From Mucilaginibacter inviolabilis (GTDB lineage: Bacteria > Bacteroidota > Bacteroidia > Sphingobacteriales > Sphingobacteriaceae), in assembly GCF_011089895.1 (NCBI RefSeq), contig NZ_JAANAT010000002.1:124001-188000 (forward strand): a stretch of 64,000 nt of DNA, given 5' to 3'. Shown piece after piece: positions 9,241 through 17,834 of the stretch. Made by a program: the position numbers and the translations under genes. The notes under the pieces are model-generated. The model searched no databases, had not been told where the DNA came from, and was given only the letters and a program-made list of their open reading frames with translations. Every line of letters begins with the position of its first letter. Position 1 is the stretch's first letter.

Positions 9241-10251
9241 TTAATTATAATTCTTTTGGTAAATGGCGGGGGTAATGCCGGTCCATCGTTTAAAGGTGCG
9301 GGTAAAAGCGCTTAGCTCGTTATAGCCCAGCATGTAGGATATTTCCTTAACCGGGTAGGAGCCTGCTTTTAGATAATTAATGGCCAGTGATTTGCGTACT
9401 TCATCGGCTACTTGTTGAAAGTTGATACCTTCTTCCTTAAGCTTACGCTGCAAAGTTCGCGCACTGATGTTAAAGTTGGCGGCGATATCCTCTAACGATA
9501 CAATACCCAGGTAAGAGTTGGCCAGCAAATAATTATGGATACGGTTTTTGAGCGTTTGTTTTTCGGTCAGCACATCTTTCAAAGGACTTACCTTTTGCAG
9601 CAGGATCTGTTGTAATTCATAATTGGCAGTAATAATTTGCTCGTTCCAGTATTTCTTATCAAAGGTGATGGTGTTGGTAGCGGCATTCATGACGGGTTTA
9701 CAGCGCATCACGCGTTCGTATTCTGCCAGATTATCAATCGGCCTGATGTAACTTACAGCCCGCGGACTTATCTTTTTCATCATCAGCCCATCCAGTTCGT
9801 GTACTACAAAAACCATAAGCAGGTCAAGCGTTTGCACCGATGTGACAGAACTTTGCCAGTCAGGTGTTGTGGGAATAAACTCTACCGAAAAGGAATCATC
9901 ATTTTGCCTTACTTCTAAAGTGAAAGCCGTGGTGATTAAATGGGTTAATGAGGCGGCAATGGTTAAGGCGTTGCCAACGGTTTCGCTGCTTTTAATGATC
10001 TCGCCAACAATGCCTAAAGCCGACAGCTGCAACGACTCCCCAAAGTGCAGACCAAACAGGGCATCCTTACTTAAATGAATAGCGTTGAGCCACAAATCAC
10101 TTACTTGCTTGGAAGTAAGCGGTTGTTTGCCAGTTTGCAGCTCAGACATGGTAATGTTTGATAAACGGCACAACATCTCTGGTGACAGGTCACGCTGTAC
10201 AGCATAGGCTAGTAGACTTATAGTTAATTTTTTAAGTTGATCTTCCATCAT
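9241..10251 (-). CDS. AraC-family transcriptional regulator (OruR/ArgR-like type)
   Basis: The 336-residue protein has an N-terminal ligand-binding region of the arabinose-binding-like type (about 1-200, including FGLHFGESLQLSALGIVGEII). A C-terminal double helix-turn-helix follows from about 240 to 335 (LEDIAANFNISARTLQRKL, then EISYMLGYNELSAFTRTFKR, ending in WTGITPAIYQ). Such proteins bind DNA and respond to small effectors. It is divergent from the NTF2-like secreted gene at 10392, which is the most obvious target. The inducer is unknown. Confidence 0.88.
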   Translation of the reverse strand: MMEDQLKKLTISLLAYAVQRDLSPEMLCRLSNITMSELQTGKQPLTSKQVSDLWLNAIHLSKDALFGLHFGESLQLSALGIVGEIIKSSETVGNALTIAASLTHLITTAFTLEVRQNDDSFSVEFIPTTPDWQSSVTSVQTLDLLMVFVVHELDGLMMKKISPRAVSYIRPIDNLAEYERVMRCKPVMNAATNTITFDKKYWNEQIITANYELQQILLQKVSPLKDVLTEKQTLKNRIHNYLLANSYLGIVSLEDIAANFNISARTLQRKLKEEGINFQQVADEVRKSLAINYLKAGSYPVKEISYMLGYNELSAFTRTFKRWTGITPAIYQKNYN

Positions 10252-10391
10252 TTTTTGATTACAGTACTAATGTAGCTGTAGCAAATGGCTTTGCCAAAAA
10301 TTGGCGTAATGTGGTAAATGGATGTCGTGTAATGGTAAGTGATGAGTGGGGTTTCTGGGCGACCTTTGGTTTATCAAAAAGAAAGGAAAAC

Positions 10392-10916
10392 ATGATGCCG
10401 CTATTCAAAACAAAGCATTTATCTATCAAACTCACCGGTGTGCTATGCCTGCTAGCCACCACAGGATACAGCCAGGCACAATTAACCCACTCTATTTATC
10501 AATCAACAACAAATAACATGAAAAACCAAGCACAACAAGTAGTAACCGAATTTTTAAACGCTGTACAAGTGGCAGATATTGAACAATTAAACACCCTGTT
10601 ACATCCCGATGTGGAATGGAGCCAACCCGGTAATAGCCGCATTTCAGGCATCAAACATTCCAGTAACGAAGTGTTTCAGATGGTAGGCAAGATGTTTGAA
10701 CTATCGGCCAATACCTTAAAGCTTACCGATATCAAATCTATCTGTGTTAGTGGCAACAAAGTGGCCTGTTTGCTGCACTGGAACGCTGCTCAGCCTGCCG
10801 GTGGCATTTTAGATGTAGATAACATTGATGTATATACAGTTGAGAACGGCAAGATCACCAAAGTAGAAGTATTTACTGCCGACGAATCCAAAGAAGAAAT
10901 GTTCTGGGGCGATTGA
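10392..10916 (+). CDS. Secreted SnoaL/NTF2-like protein
   Basis: From ATG 10392 (preceded by AAGAAAGGAAAAC) the product is 174 residues; an upstream GTG at 10311 would add 27 residues unlike a signal peptide, so I prefer 10392. The N-terminus up to about residue 28 is a signal peptide ending GYSQAQ. Residues ~48-170 form an NTF2-like/SnoaL cone fold (VVTEFLNAVQVADIEQLNTL, HPDVEWSQPG, GKITKVEVFTADE). Such domains bind or convert small hydrophobic ligands, but no substrate can be assigned. Divergent from the AraC gene, so possibly regulated by it. A strong terminator follows. Confidence 0.8.
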   Translation: MMPLFKTKHLSIKLTGVLCLLATTGYSQAQLTHSIYQSTTNNMKNQAQQVVTEFLNAVQVADIEQLNTLLHPDVEWSQPGNSRISGIKHSSNEVFQMVGKMFELSANTLKLTDIKSICVSGNKVACLLHWNAAQPAGGILDVDNIDVYTVENGKITKVEVFTADESKEEMFWGD

Positions 10917-10944
10917 ATCCCTTATACGATTAAGTTACAAAAAG

Positions 10945-10969
10945 AGACGCATCATATGCGTCTTTTTTT
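10945..10969 (+). terminator. Rho-independent terminator
   Basis: A perfect 8-bp stem AGACGCAT / ATGCGTCT with a 3-base loop runs directly into a T-tract (10962-10969). It ends the NTF2-like transcript, 26 bases after its stop codon. Confidence 0.9.
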
Positions 10970-11050
10970 GTTTTATACCAATAATGGGATGTTTAATTTC
11001 TGTTTAAAATACCTTATTTTTAAGATGAAAATCAGCAAACCGGCATTGTC

Positions 11051-11524
11051 ATGACCTTCAAGTTATTTATCAAAAACAAAAGTATTATACTATATGGTGT
11101 AGCGTTGGCTGTGTTGTTGTTTTTATTAAAATGGCTCGAGTTTCATTTTATTATTATCAATAACGCTTATGAAGTTTATGCTGGTGCGATAGCAGTAGTT
11201 TTCACTTTGCTCGGTATCTGGCTTGCCCTAAAACTGACGAAGCCCAGGGTTGAAACAGTGGTAGTTGAAAAACCGGTTTATATTAGCCATGTGTCTGATT
11301 TTTTACCTAATCAGGAGGAATTGGAGCGTCTTAATATTAGCCGTCGTGAATTGGAGGTATTAGAGTTGATGGCCGAAGGGCTAAGTAACCAGGAAATATC
11401 TGCGCGTTTGTTCGTATCGCTAAACACTATTAAAACGCATTCATCAAACCTGTTTGATAAAATGGATGTAAAACGTCGCACGCAGGCTATTGAAATGGCT
11501 AAAAGATTGTGCATTATACCCTAA
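11051..11524 (+). CDS. Membrane-anchored LuxR-type HTH regulator
   Basis: The 157-residue protein has two N-terminal membrane segments (about 11-30 and 36-60; IILYGVALAVLLFLLKWLEF, then YAGAIAVVFTLLGIWLALKL). A linker leads to a C-terminal LuxR/GerE helix-turn-helix (about 95-155; SRRELEVLELMAEGLSNQEI, VSLNTIKTHSSNLFDKM). There is no receiver domain. This architecture is common in Bacteroidota and usually sits beside DUF4199-type membrane genes, as here with 11642. The signal it senses is unknown. Confidence 0.85.
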   Translation: MTFKLFIKNKSIILYGVALAVLLFLLKWLEFHFIIINNAYEVYAGAIAVVFTLLGIWLALKLTKPRVETVVVEKPVYISHVSDFLPNQEELERLNISRRELEVLELMAEGLSNQEISARLFVSLNTIKTHSSNLFDKMDVKRRTQAIEMAKRLCIIP

Positions 11525-11641
11525 CGCTCTCATACTTTGGTGTGAAATAATACCACATTTTTCAAAATCACCCGAAAGTATGACCGGAATGAGCTCGTGA
11601 TAGGCCAAATTTGGTCTCGTTAAACCATTAAAATAAACATC

Positions 11642-12181
11642 ATGAAAAAAAATGTACTTGTTTTTGGAGCAATCGCGGGAATCATCACAGCAGGGTGGAT
11701 GATGGTTGCTGTTGTTGGGCACTACAACAATCCAAACTTTGAAGGCAGCATGTGGATGGGCTACGCGTCCATGATCGTGGCCTTTTCCTTTATTTTTGTC
11801 GCGGTAAAAAATTTCAGGGATAAATATAATAGTGGCACTATTTCCTTTGGGAAGGCTTTTAAAATGGGGCTTTATATTGTGCTGATAGGCTCAACCATAT
11901 ATGTACTCACATGGCTGGTAGCGTATTATTGTTTTATGCCCGATTTTATGGATAAATATGTAGCCCACGCTATCAGCAAAGCAAAAGCCGGCGGAGCCAG
12001 TCAGGCCGAGATTGCCCGGCAAAAAGAACAAATGGCAGGCTATGTTAATATGTATAAAAATCCGTTGGGGGTAATTTTTCTTACTTATATGGAAATTTTA
12101 CCTGTAGGTTTGGTTATAGCGTTAATAGCCGCGCTGATATTAAAACGCAAGCCTGATGCTGTACAGGCAGTATCTGCTTGA
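11642..12181 (+). CDS. DUF4199-family membrane protein
   Basis: The 179-residue protein has four predicted membrane helices (about 5-28, 40-60, 78-102 and 140-165) and the family pattern GSMWMGYASMIVAFSFIFVA followed by YNSGTISFGKAFKMGLYIVL. DUF4199 proteins are a Bacteroidota family of unknown function. The ATG at 11642 begins a good N-terminal membrane segment. It follows the LuxR-type regulator by 117 bases. Confidence 0.85.
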   Translation: MKKNVLVFGAIAGIITAGWMMVAVVGHYNNPNFEGSMWMGYASMIVAFSFIFVAVKNFRDKYNSGTISFGKAFKMGLYIVLIGSTIYVLTWLVAYYCFMPDFMDKYVAHAISKAKAGGASQAEIARQKEQMAGYVNMYKNPLGVIFLTYMEILPVGLVIALIAALILKRKPDAVQAVSA

Positions 12182-12195
12182 TAAAAATAGAAAAA

Positions 12196-12276
12196 AGGAT
12201 GTCATGCTGAGCCTCGTCGAAGCATGGTGGGTAGGCCTCTGCGCGCGACCCTTCGACAAGCTCAGGGTGACAGGCC
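12196..12276. repeat. Direct repeat flanking the GIY-YIG gene, left copy
   Basis: An 81-base unit beginning AGGATGTCATGCTGAG and ending AGCTCAGGGTGACAGGCC. It is itself palindromic, since GTCATGCTGAGCCTCGTCGA pairs with the CTTCGACAAGCTCAGGGTGAC arm. It differs from the copy at 12611-12691 at only two positions and lies two bases beyond the 3' end of the GIY-YIG gene. Confidence 0.9.
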
Positions 12277-12278
12277 GC

Positions 12279-12572
12279 CTATTTGTTTTTAAAAGTTTTC
12301 GCTAATTCAGGTAATAGATCCCAATTACCGTTTATAATAGCCTCTTTCTTTTCCCGCCGCCAACCTTTTACTTGTTTTTCAAAAGCGATGGCCTGATTGA
12401 CATCATTAAACACTTCATTAAAAACAAGTATTACAGGTAGACGCTTATAGGTATAGCACTTTGTATTTTCGCCTGATTGGTGTTCTATTAATCTTCTTTC
12501 GATGTTGTTAGTTATTCCAGTATAATAAGTGCCATCACTACAGCGCAGTATGTAAACATGATAATGATTCAT
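12279..12572 (-). CDS. Small GIY-YIG nuclease-family protein
   Basis: The 97-residue protein consists of a single GIY-YIG domain. The VYILRCSDGTYYTGITNNIE segment at residues ~6-25 holds the paired Tyr motifs, Arg is in IERRLIEH, and the catalytic-type Glu lies in AFEKQVKGW near residue 69. Family members are metal-dependent endonucleases, but these short stand-alone forms have no established role. The gene is enclosed by two 81-base direct repeats in the same orientation, an arrangement that suggests it has moved or been copied together with them. Confidence 0.9.
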   Translation of the reverse strand: MNHYHVYILRCSDGTYYTGITNNIERRLIEHQSGENTKCYTYKRLPVILVFNEVFNDVNQAIAFEKQVKGWRREKKEAIINGNWDLLPELAKTFKNK

Positions 12573-12610
12573 TAATTTAAAGATAACTAATCATCGTTGT
12601 AAAAATAAAA

Positions 12611-12691
12611 AGGATGTCATGCTGAGCCCCGTCGAAGCATGGTGGGCAGGCCTCTGCGCGCGACCCTTCGACAAGCTCAGGGTGACAGGCC
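12611..12691. repeat. Direct repeat flanking the GIY-YIG gene, right copy
   Basis: Second copy of the 81-base unit, exactly 415 bases from the first and nearly identical (C for T and C for T at two sites). It lies upstream of the GIY-YIG start, so the gene plus one repeat forms a 415-bp unit. Confidence 0.9.
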
Positions 12692-12726
12692 ATTTTTATA
12701 TACTATCTCTACAAAAAGCCGGATCT

Positions 12727-13035
12727 TTAATGATTAGCCTTCCAGGTTTTCAATTCCTCGGCAATAAAATGGTTTACCAGGTCGGCGTACATTTTTTCTA
12801 TGGCATCGGGGCAAAGACCTTCGGCTTGCGCCCATGATCTTCTTTCGGCAAGCATGGCTTTAAAACGCTCGGGAGAGGCCACATCGGTAGGGTTTCTTTT
12901 AAATTTGGCCGCTGCCTGTACATATTTAAACCGCCGGCCTATCAATGCAATCACCAGCCTGTCTATAGCGTCAATTTCCCGGCGTATATCGGTCATGTCC
13001 CGGCATTCTTCAGGCTGATTGCTGATGGTAGTCAT
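12727..13035 (-). CDS. Chorismate mutase / isochorismate-pyruvate lyase-like protein
   Basis: The 102-residue all-helical protein matches the AroQ/PchB type: an early CRDMTDIRREIDAIDRLVIA helix, the basic GRRFKYVQAAAKFKRN segment that holds substrate-binding Arg/Lys, and SPERFKAMLAERRSWAQAEG. PchB-like enzymes split isochorismate to salicylate and pyruvate and often retain weak chorismate mutase activity; which applies here cannot be decided from sequence. It is the last gene of a three-gene minus-strand set (OsmC, NTF2-like, this), with gaps of about eight bases. No salicylate-pathway partners are nearby. Confidence 0.85.
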   Translation of the reverse strand: MTTISNQPEECRDMTDIRREIDAIDRLVIALIGRRFKYVQAAAKFKRNPTDVASPERFKAMLAERRSWAQAEGLCPDAIEKMYADLVNHFIAEELKTWKANH

Positions 13036-13043
13036 ATTATTAT

Positions 13044-13412
13044 TTATAATGGTTTAGCTTCGTTATAATAAAACTTCTCTTTTTTTATCAGGCCATTTTC
13101 CCATTGTTGTACCGAAATTTCGGTCCTGTACATCAGTTTTTGATCTGCCAGGCTGGTAATAGTCATCTCGTACTCGCTAAAAACTACCTGATTTACTTCG
13201 TCAATAGCCTGTTTGGTTATCACCAAAGCCAAACCAAATTTTCCCAGGAGAAATTTTTCGCGGGTTATGCAGTTTTGTTTGCCAATGGTTGGAGTGGCTT
13301 CATTTTCCTGAAGTTCTACCTCCTCGCTATAAAATAATTCCATTGCCTGTACCGTCTTGTCGTTGGTAATAAGCTGGTTAAAAGCTTCAACTTTATCTTT
13401 TAGTGTGCTCAT
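13044..13412 (-). CDS. SnoaL/NTF2-like cytoplasmic protein
   Basis: The 122-residue protein is a single NTF2-like domain (VEAFNQLITNDKTVQAMELF, SEEVELQEN, final strands RTEISVQQWENGLIKKEKFY). It has no signal peptide. It lies in a tight operon between the OsmC and chorismate-mutase-like genes. Family members range from enzymes to ligand binders; no specific role is visible. Confidence 0.8.
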   Translation of the reverse strand: MSTLKDKVEAFNQLITNDKTVQAMELFYSEEVELQENEATPTIGKQNCITREKFLLGKFGLALVITKQAIDEVNQVVFSEYEMTITSLADQKLMYRTEISVQQWENGLIKKEKFYYNEAKPL

Positions 13413-13420
13413 AATGATAT

Positions 13421-13909
13421 TTATACAGCCAGGTCTTCTTCGGTAACAACCTGGTAACGTGGTTCATGCAGAATAGGGAAATTGCAGGAGTTGGCAATAA
13501 AACACATCTTATTAGCTTCCTTGTGCATTTCATCGGCCTTTTCAATCATCGTTCTATCCGCAACGGTAATCAACGGCCTTAATAAGATTACGGTAAAGCA
13601 GCCACTCCCGTTCTTGTTTTCGAGCATTACACCTTCGGCGTTGTCTTCATAGGCGGTTACTACAACCCCAACTGTGGTGCACAAATGCAGATACCACAAC
13701 ATATGGCAAGAAGAGACAGCTGCTACCAGCAAGTCTTCCGGGCTGTGTTTTGATCTGTCGCCACGGAAGTTAGGATCAGATGAACCTAAGATGCATTGTT
13801 TGCCATCAATGTTAATCTCGTGACATCGTTCATAAGCCCGGTAATCTTTGGTTCCGTCGCCCGTATTGCCGGTCCAGGTAACGTTTGTTTGATAATGATG
13901 ATTTTTCAT
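13421..13909 (-). CDS. OsmC/Ohr-family peroxiredoxin-like protein
   Basis: The 162-residue protein has the OsmC fold. SKHSPEDLLVAAVSSCHMLW carries the conserved Glu and the first redox Cys, and CFIANSCNFPI near the C-terminus supplies the second Cys. These enzymes reduce organic hydroperoxides using paired cysteines. First gene of a three-gene minus-strand operon. A role in detoxifying organic peroxides fits the neighbouring oxidoreductases but remains an inference. Confidence 0.88.
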   Translation of the reverse strand: MKNHHYQTNVTWTGNTGDGTKDYRAYERCHEINIDGKQCILGSSDPNFRGDRSKHSPEDLLVAAVSSCHMLWYLHLCTTVGVVVTAYEDNAEGVMLENKNGSGCFTVILLRPLITVADRTMIEKADEMHKEANKMCFIANSCNFPILHEPRYQVVTEEDLAV

Positions 13910-14233
13910 AGACGTAATAATAAAGTAGAGTCAGCAGGTCTCAAACCCGTTTCCTGCTATCGTTTTAATAAAATGATGCCCGCAGCCGGTATGTAAAAGT
14001 CATAAACAGAAGTGGTTATAACTTCCGCAATTCCCTTCGCTAATATAGCAGGTAGCTATTCCTGGTAAAATTTGCGAATTAATCGTCATGACCTTAAATC
14101 TTTTACGCTGGTTAATTAAAAAATGCTACAACCAATAAGCCATCTGTTCTTTACGAAACTACAGGTATTCAATCGTAACAAATTGTACAAAAACGACATT
14201 TAAGCAAAGACAAATTGTTATATGCCCGCTCTT
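13910..14233. other. Intergenic region upstream of OsmC operon
   Basis: About 320 bases with no supported gene. It presumably holds the promoter of the minus-strand OsmC operon and the 3' end of the tautomerase transcript. A weak inverted pair AGCAGG / CCTGCT (about 13933-13958) lacks a T-tract. No further structure recognised. Confidence 0.4.
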
Positions 14234-14638
14234 TTACTCTGCAGTTTTAATATGGCTCAGGTTTTGAATTTTACCTTCGCCGAACGACCAGTTTTCCTTA
14301 CCACCATTTTCTGTCAAAATAATGATCACATCATTAATCAGTACCGGGGTTTCGGCTGCTATTTTACCGGCTATAGCGGCATATAGTTTCTCTTTTTGCT
14401 GATACGTGCGGCCCGAGCCTGCTGTTATCTGCACATATACCATATTGCCGCTGTGTACTATACCCAGGTAATTTTGGGGGTAGTATAATTGCGAAGCCTC
14501 CAGTTCTTCCACAACATGAAAGTAATCATCAAGAGGTACATTAAATTCGGTCATCAAAGATTCATGTACAGCCCTGGATATTTTTTCTTTGGCATCAGCT
14601 GCCAATGTTTTCAATAAGCTTATTCGTACAAAAGGCAT
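14234..14638 (-). CDS. Tautomerase-superfamily protein
   Basis: The 134-residue protein starts MPFVRISL, so removal of Met would expose the Pro that acts as catalytic base in 4-oxalocrotonate tautomerase relatives. The length fits the longer, two-unit tautomerase-like branch (DUF1904/MIF-like proteins with the VYVQITAGSGRTYQQKEKLY block). The substrate is unknown. It lies 81 bases downstream of the MDR dehydrogenase gene on the same strand. Confidence 0.8.
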   Translation of the reverse strand: MPFVRISLLKTLAADAKEKISRAVHESLMTEFNVPLDDYFHVVEELEASQLYYPQNYLGIVHSGNMVYVQITAGSGRTYQQKEKLYAAIAGKIAAETPVLINDVIIILTENGGKENWSFGEGKIQNLSHIKTAE

Positions 14639-14719
14639 AAACTAAATTATGGATAAATATTATACTAACTTGTTTTGGATAAGTTTTTTAGCATTTTGTT
14701 ACTTCTTAATGACAAAAAC

Positions 14720-15748
14720 TTACTGATTTAGCACGATTATTACCTTGCCCAATTGTTCGCCTGCTACTACGTAACGATAGGCTTCTTTTACCTGTTTAAA
14801 CGTATAAATTTTATCAATAACCGGTTTGATATTAAACGTTTCAATAGCACGGTTCATGGCTTCAAAACTTAGGCGGCTGCCTACGAAGATTGGCCGTATG
14901 CTAATCATTTTAACAAACAACGGAGCCAGAACGCTTTTTAAAAGTGCGGTTGAATTATTAACAACCCCGGCGCTGCTTACCAGTGTAACTTCGGCTCCGA
15001 AAGCTGCCGATTTTATAGACTGCTCAAAGGTGTCAATTCCGCCGGTTTCTATCACGCGGCTCACGCCATTTCCTCCTGTTAATTCTTTTACTTGTTGGTG
15101 CCAGTCGGTATGGGTAGTATAATTGATCACCTCATCGGCTCCCAGGTTACGCAAAGCTTTAAATTTCGAATCTTTTGACGTGAGGGCAATAACACGGGCT
15201 CCCAGCATTTTTGCAAACTGTATGGTAAATACCGCCACGCCGCCGCTGCCAATAGTGAGGACCGTGTCCCCGGCTAAAACCGGGCGTGGCCCTGTTAATG
15301 CCGACCATGCAGTTAAAGCAGCGCAGGGCAGTGTAGCCGCCTCTTCCCAGCTCAGGTTGGCGGGAATTCTCACCAGCCATTCTTCGTTCATTAATACGTA
15401 TTCGGAAAGCATGCCATCCAGCGTACAACCTAATTGATCTATAACATCCATATCCATTTGTCCATCGCGCCAGTTGGCAAAGTAATTACCCGCAACGCGG
15501 TCGCCTATTTTAAAGCGGGTAACATAGGTGCCGGTTGATACTACTTCGCCAACGCCATCGCTTAAAGGTATAATGCCTTGCTTGGGAGGTAGCGGATAAA
15601 CCTGGTTAAGAATATAAATATCCCGGCGGGCAATGGATACGGCTTTTACTTTTATTAAGACCTGCTTAGGACCGGGTGTTGGTACCGGGCGTTCGGTTAA
15701 GGTAATACCGTCGATAGATCCAAAATTTTCAATGATATACGCGTTCAT
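14720..15748 (-). CDS. Medium-chain dehydrogenase (MDR), probably zinc-free NAD(P)-dependent oxidoreductase
   Basis: From ATG 15748 the product is 342 residues; a longer frame starting at 15799 adds 17 residues before the conserved N-terminus NAYIIENFGSIDGITLTERP and is less likely. The cofactor-binding motif TIGSGGVAVFTIQFAKMLGA lies in the middle. The position that holds a catalytic Cys in zinc-dependent members reads VSIARRD, without Cys, so a quinone-reductase-like or zinc-free mechanism is likely. Part of a minus-strand run of small-molecule enzymes downstream of the AraC gene at 17835. Confidence 0.88.
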   Translation of the reverse strand: MNAYIIENFGSIDGITLTERPVPTPGPKQVLIKVKAVSIARRDIYILNQVYPLPPKQGIIPLSDGVGEVVSTGTYVTRFKIGDRVAGNYFANWRDGQMDMDVIDQLGCTLDGMLSEYVLMNEEWLVRIPANLSWEEAATLPCAALTAWSALTGPRPVLAGDTVLTIGSGGVAVFTIQFAKMLGARVIALTSKDSKFKALRNLGADEVINYTTHTDWHQQVKELTGGNGVSRVIETGGIDTFEQSIKSAAFGAEVTLVSSAGVVNNSTALLKSVLAPLFVKMISIRPIFVGSRLSFEAMNRAIETFNIKPVIDKIYTFKQVKEAYRYVVAGEQLGKVIIVLNQ

Positions 15749-15852
15749 GATGTGTTTTATTTGATGATGTAAACATACCCCGGTAAACACATCAAACAAT
15801 AATCATTTCACGACAGCCATTTACCACTTCATGACAAACATCCTCAGTCCGA

Positions 15853-16632
15853 TCAATAAAATTCAGGGTATACTTTAATTGCTTTGGCTTGCTTTTCATC
15901 ATGCCCAAAAATGGGGAAGGCATTATACTCCGTAGCGATAGCCTGCAGCTTTTTTAATGAAGCGGCTGCCAATTCCGGATTGGCAGAAGCGTATGGTACA
16001 TTGTTTCGGAAAATACCCTCTGTTAGCGCGGCATCAATACACAGTAATACATAACCAGAGCTTGCCGTGTTAATCAGTATAGATTGATGACCGGGGGAGT
16101 GCCCCGGTGTTGATATCAGCCGGATGTTGTTACACAGCTGGTAATCGCCATCAATTACCTGGTAGTTCATATCTTGAATGCGGCATGCCGGCGGAGAATA
16201 ATTTTCATCATCTAAAATAGTCAGCTCGTTTTTTTGTACCAGAACGGGCGTCTGGGTTTCCAGAAAGTAGGGGTTGCCTCCGGAGTGGTCACTGTGAAAA
16301 TGTGTGGCTATTACCAGTTTAATGTCTTCGGGCTGGAGTCTGGCACGTTGAAGCAAATTAGGAAGGCGATGTTCCTCCTCCATGTACATGTATAAAGCTC
16401 CATCAAGGGCTGTATCCTTGTAAAAATCGGGATTGTTCAGGAAAACTTCGGCAAAACCGGTATCTATTAGGATAGGTCCGTCGCTGGTATCCAATAAATA
16501 AACACAAAGGGGGCTATAAACCAATTGGGGGTTATCGGCCCCCAAATTGGTATTAAAGAAAAACTCCTTAAGCATCCCATGCCCCGCCGGGATGATGTAT
16601 AACTTATTTACAATAAGATTTTTGTTGAGCAT
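15853..16632 (-). CDS. Metallo-beta-lactamase-fold hydrolase, AHL-lactonase-like
   Basis: The 259-residue protein has the two-metal motif HFHSDHSGG (His111, His113, Asp115, His116), TPGHSPGHQS with His178, Asp200 and a late FGHD His. The overall pattern is that of the AiiA/AttM group, which opens the lactone ring of acyl-homoserine lactones. From memory, AiiA has a conserved Tyr three residues after the bridging Asp (DASY); here the same stretch reads DAAL, so the substrate or mechanism may differ. No signal peptide. Lies among aldo/keto reductase and MDR genes on the same strand. Confidence 0.82.
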   Translation of the reverse strand: MLNKNLIVNKLYIIPAGHGMLKEFFFNTNLGADNPQLVYSPLCVYLLDTSDGPILIDTGFAEVFLNNPDFYKDTALDGALYMYMEEEHRLPNLLQRARLQPEDIKLVIATHFHSDHSGGNPYFLETQTPVLVQKNELTILDDENYSPPACRIQDMNYQVIDGDYQLCNNIRLISTPGHSPGHQSILINTASSGYVLLCIDAALTEGIFRNNVPYASANPELAAASLKKLQAIATEYNAFPIFGHDEKQAKAIKVYPEFY

Positions 16633-16660
16633 AGGGTTAAATTTAATAAGATGTTTTTCT

Positions 16661-17668
16661 TTACAGATTGGTCATTTTTAAAGATGCCTCGTTATAACGG
16701 CCGCCGGTATCAGGATATTTTAAGAGTAAAGCTTCTATTTCCTGCAAATCAGCAGCAGATAGTTTTACATCGGCTGCGCCAGCATTATCCTGCAGGTATT
16801 TGCGTTTTTTGGTGCCGGGGATAGGGATAATATCATCGCCCTGGGCCAACACCCAGGCTAAAGCCAACTGTGCCGGAGTGGCATTTTTTTGTTGAGCGAT
16901 ACCGGCAAAAGCATGAGCCAGCTTTTGGTTATTATCCCAGTTGTCATCACTAAAACGGGGCAGTATCCGGCGGAAGTCATCAGCTGCCAACTCGTCTTTA
17001 CTTACTGTGTTGGTTACCAAACCCCGGGCCAGCGGACTGTAAGGCACCAGTGAAATCTTCAGTTCGCGCAGGGTAGCTAATATGTCTCCTTCTACATCGC
17101 GGCTCAGTAAAGAGTATTCACTTTGCAGCGCTGCTATCGGGTGAACAGCATGTGCCTTGCGGATGCTGGCTGCAGATGCTTCTGATAAACCGAGGTAACG
17201 TACTTTGCCTTCTTTAACCAATTCGGCCATAGCGCCAACCATTTCCTCAACAGGCACATTTGGGTCGATGCGGTGTGCGTAATATAAGTCGATGGTGTCG
17301 ATGCCTAGGCGTTTTAAACTGGCTTCCACCGCAGTTTTGATATAGGCTGGCGATCCATCGAAATAAATATTGGAGTTTCCGCTACCGGTATAAGGAGCAT
17401 CGGGATTATGGTACCTGAAACCAAATTTGGTAGCGATGAATACTTTATCGCGATTGCTTTTAAGCACTTTTGATATCAGCTCTTCGTTTTTACCGGCGGC
17501 ATACATATCGGCGGTATCCCAAAAATTGATGCCCAGGTCGAGCGCCAGGTTAAGTGTAGCTATTGATTCTTCATTATCAACAGGGCCATAGGCAAAGCTC
17601 ATGCCCATGCAACCCAGGCCAATGGCCGATAGTTTTTCGTTGGTATTTCCTAAATTCCTGTATTCCAT
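16661..17668 (-). CDS. Aldo/keto reductase
   Basis: From ATG 17668 the protein is 335 residues and begins with the family N-terminus EYRNLGNTNEKLSAIGLGCM; the longer frame to 17752 adds 28 unrelated residues. The catalytic tetrad is visible: Asp and Tyr in DTADMYAAGKNE, Lys in KVFIATKFG, His in LYYAHRIDP. The NADPH-binding end has IPGTKKRKYLQDN. It reduces aldehydes or ketones; the physiological substrate is unknown. It lies downstream of, and on the same strand as, the AraC regulator at 17835. Confidence 0.92.
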   Translation of the reverse strand: MEYRNLGNTNEKLSAIGLGCMGMSFAYGPVDNEESIATLNLALDLGINFWDTADMYAAGKNEELISKVLKSNRDKVFIATKFGFRYHNPDAPYTGSGNSNIYFDGSPAYIKTAVEASLKRLGIDTIDLYYAHRIDPNVPVEEMVGAMAELVKEGKVRYLGLSEASAASIRKAHAVHPIAALQSEYSLLSRDVEGDILATLRELKISLVPYSPLARGLVTNTVSKDELAADDFRRILPRFSDDNWDNNQKLAHAFAGIAQQKNATPAQLALAWVLAQGDDIIPIPGTKKRKYLQDNAGAADVKLSAADLQEIEALLLKYPDTGGRYNEASLKMTNL

Positions 17669-17834
17669 AGTATTTTGTTTTGATAGTACAAATATATAGG
17701 GCTCAAGAACCGCACCGTTTACACTTATCAAACCAAAAGCTATAGAATTCAAACAATTGGCCTCCGGTAAAAGGGTGACATCTTTTTTCCTGAACCTCTT
17801 CTTTGGAGAAAGAATGGTGAGGCCTTTCAGTTAA

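Noticed and set aside
10311..10391. N-terminal extension of the NTF2-like protein from GTG 10311
   Set aside because: The added residues do not resemble a signal peptide, whereas ATG 10392 gives a normal one with a purine-rich stretch before it.
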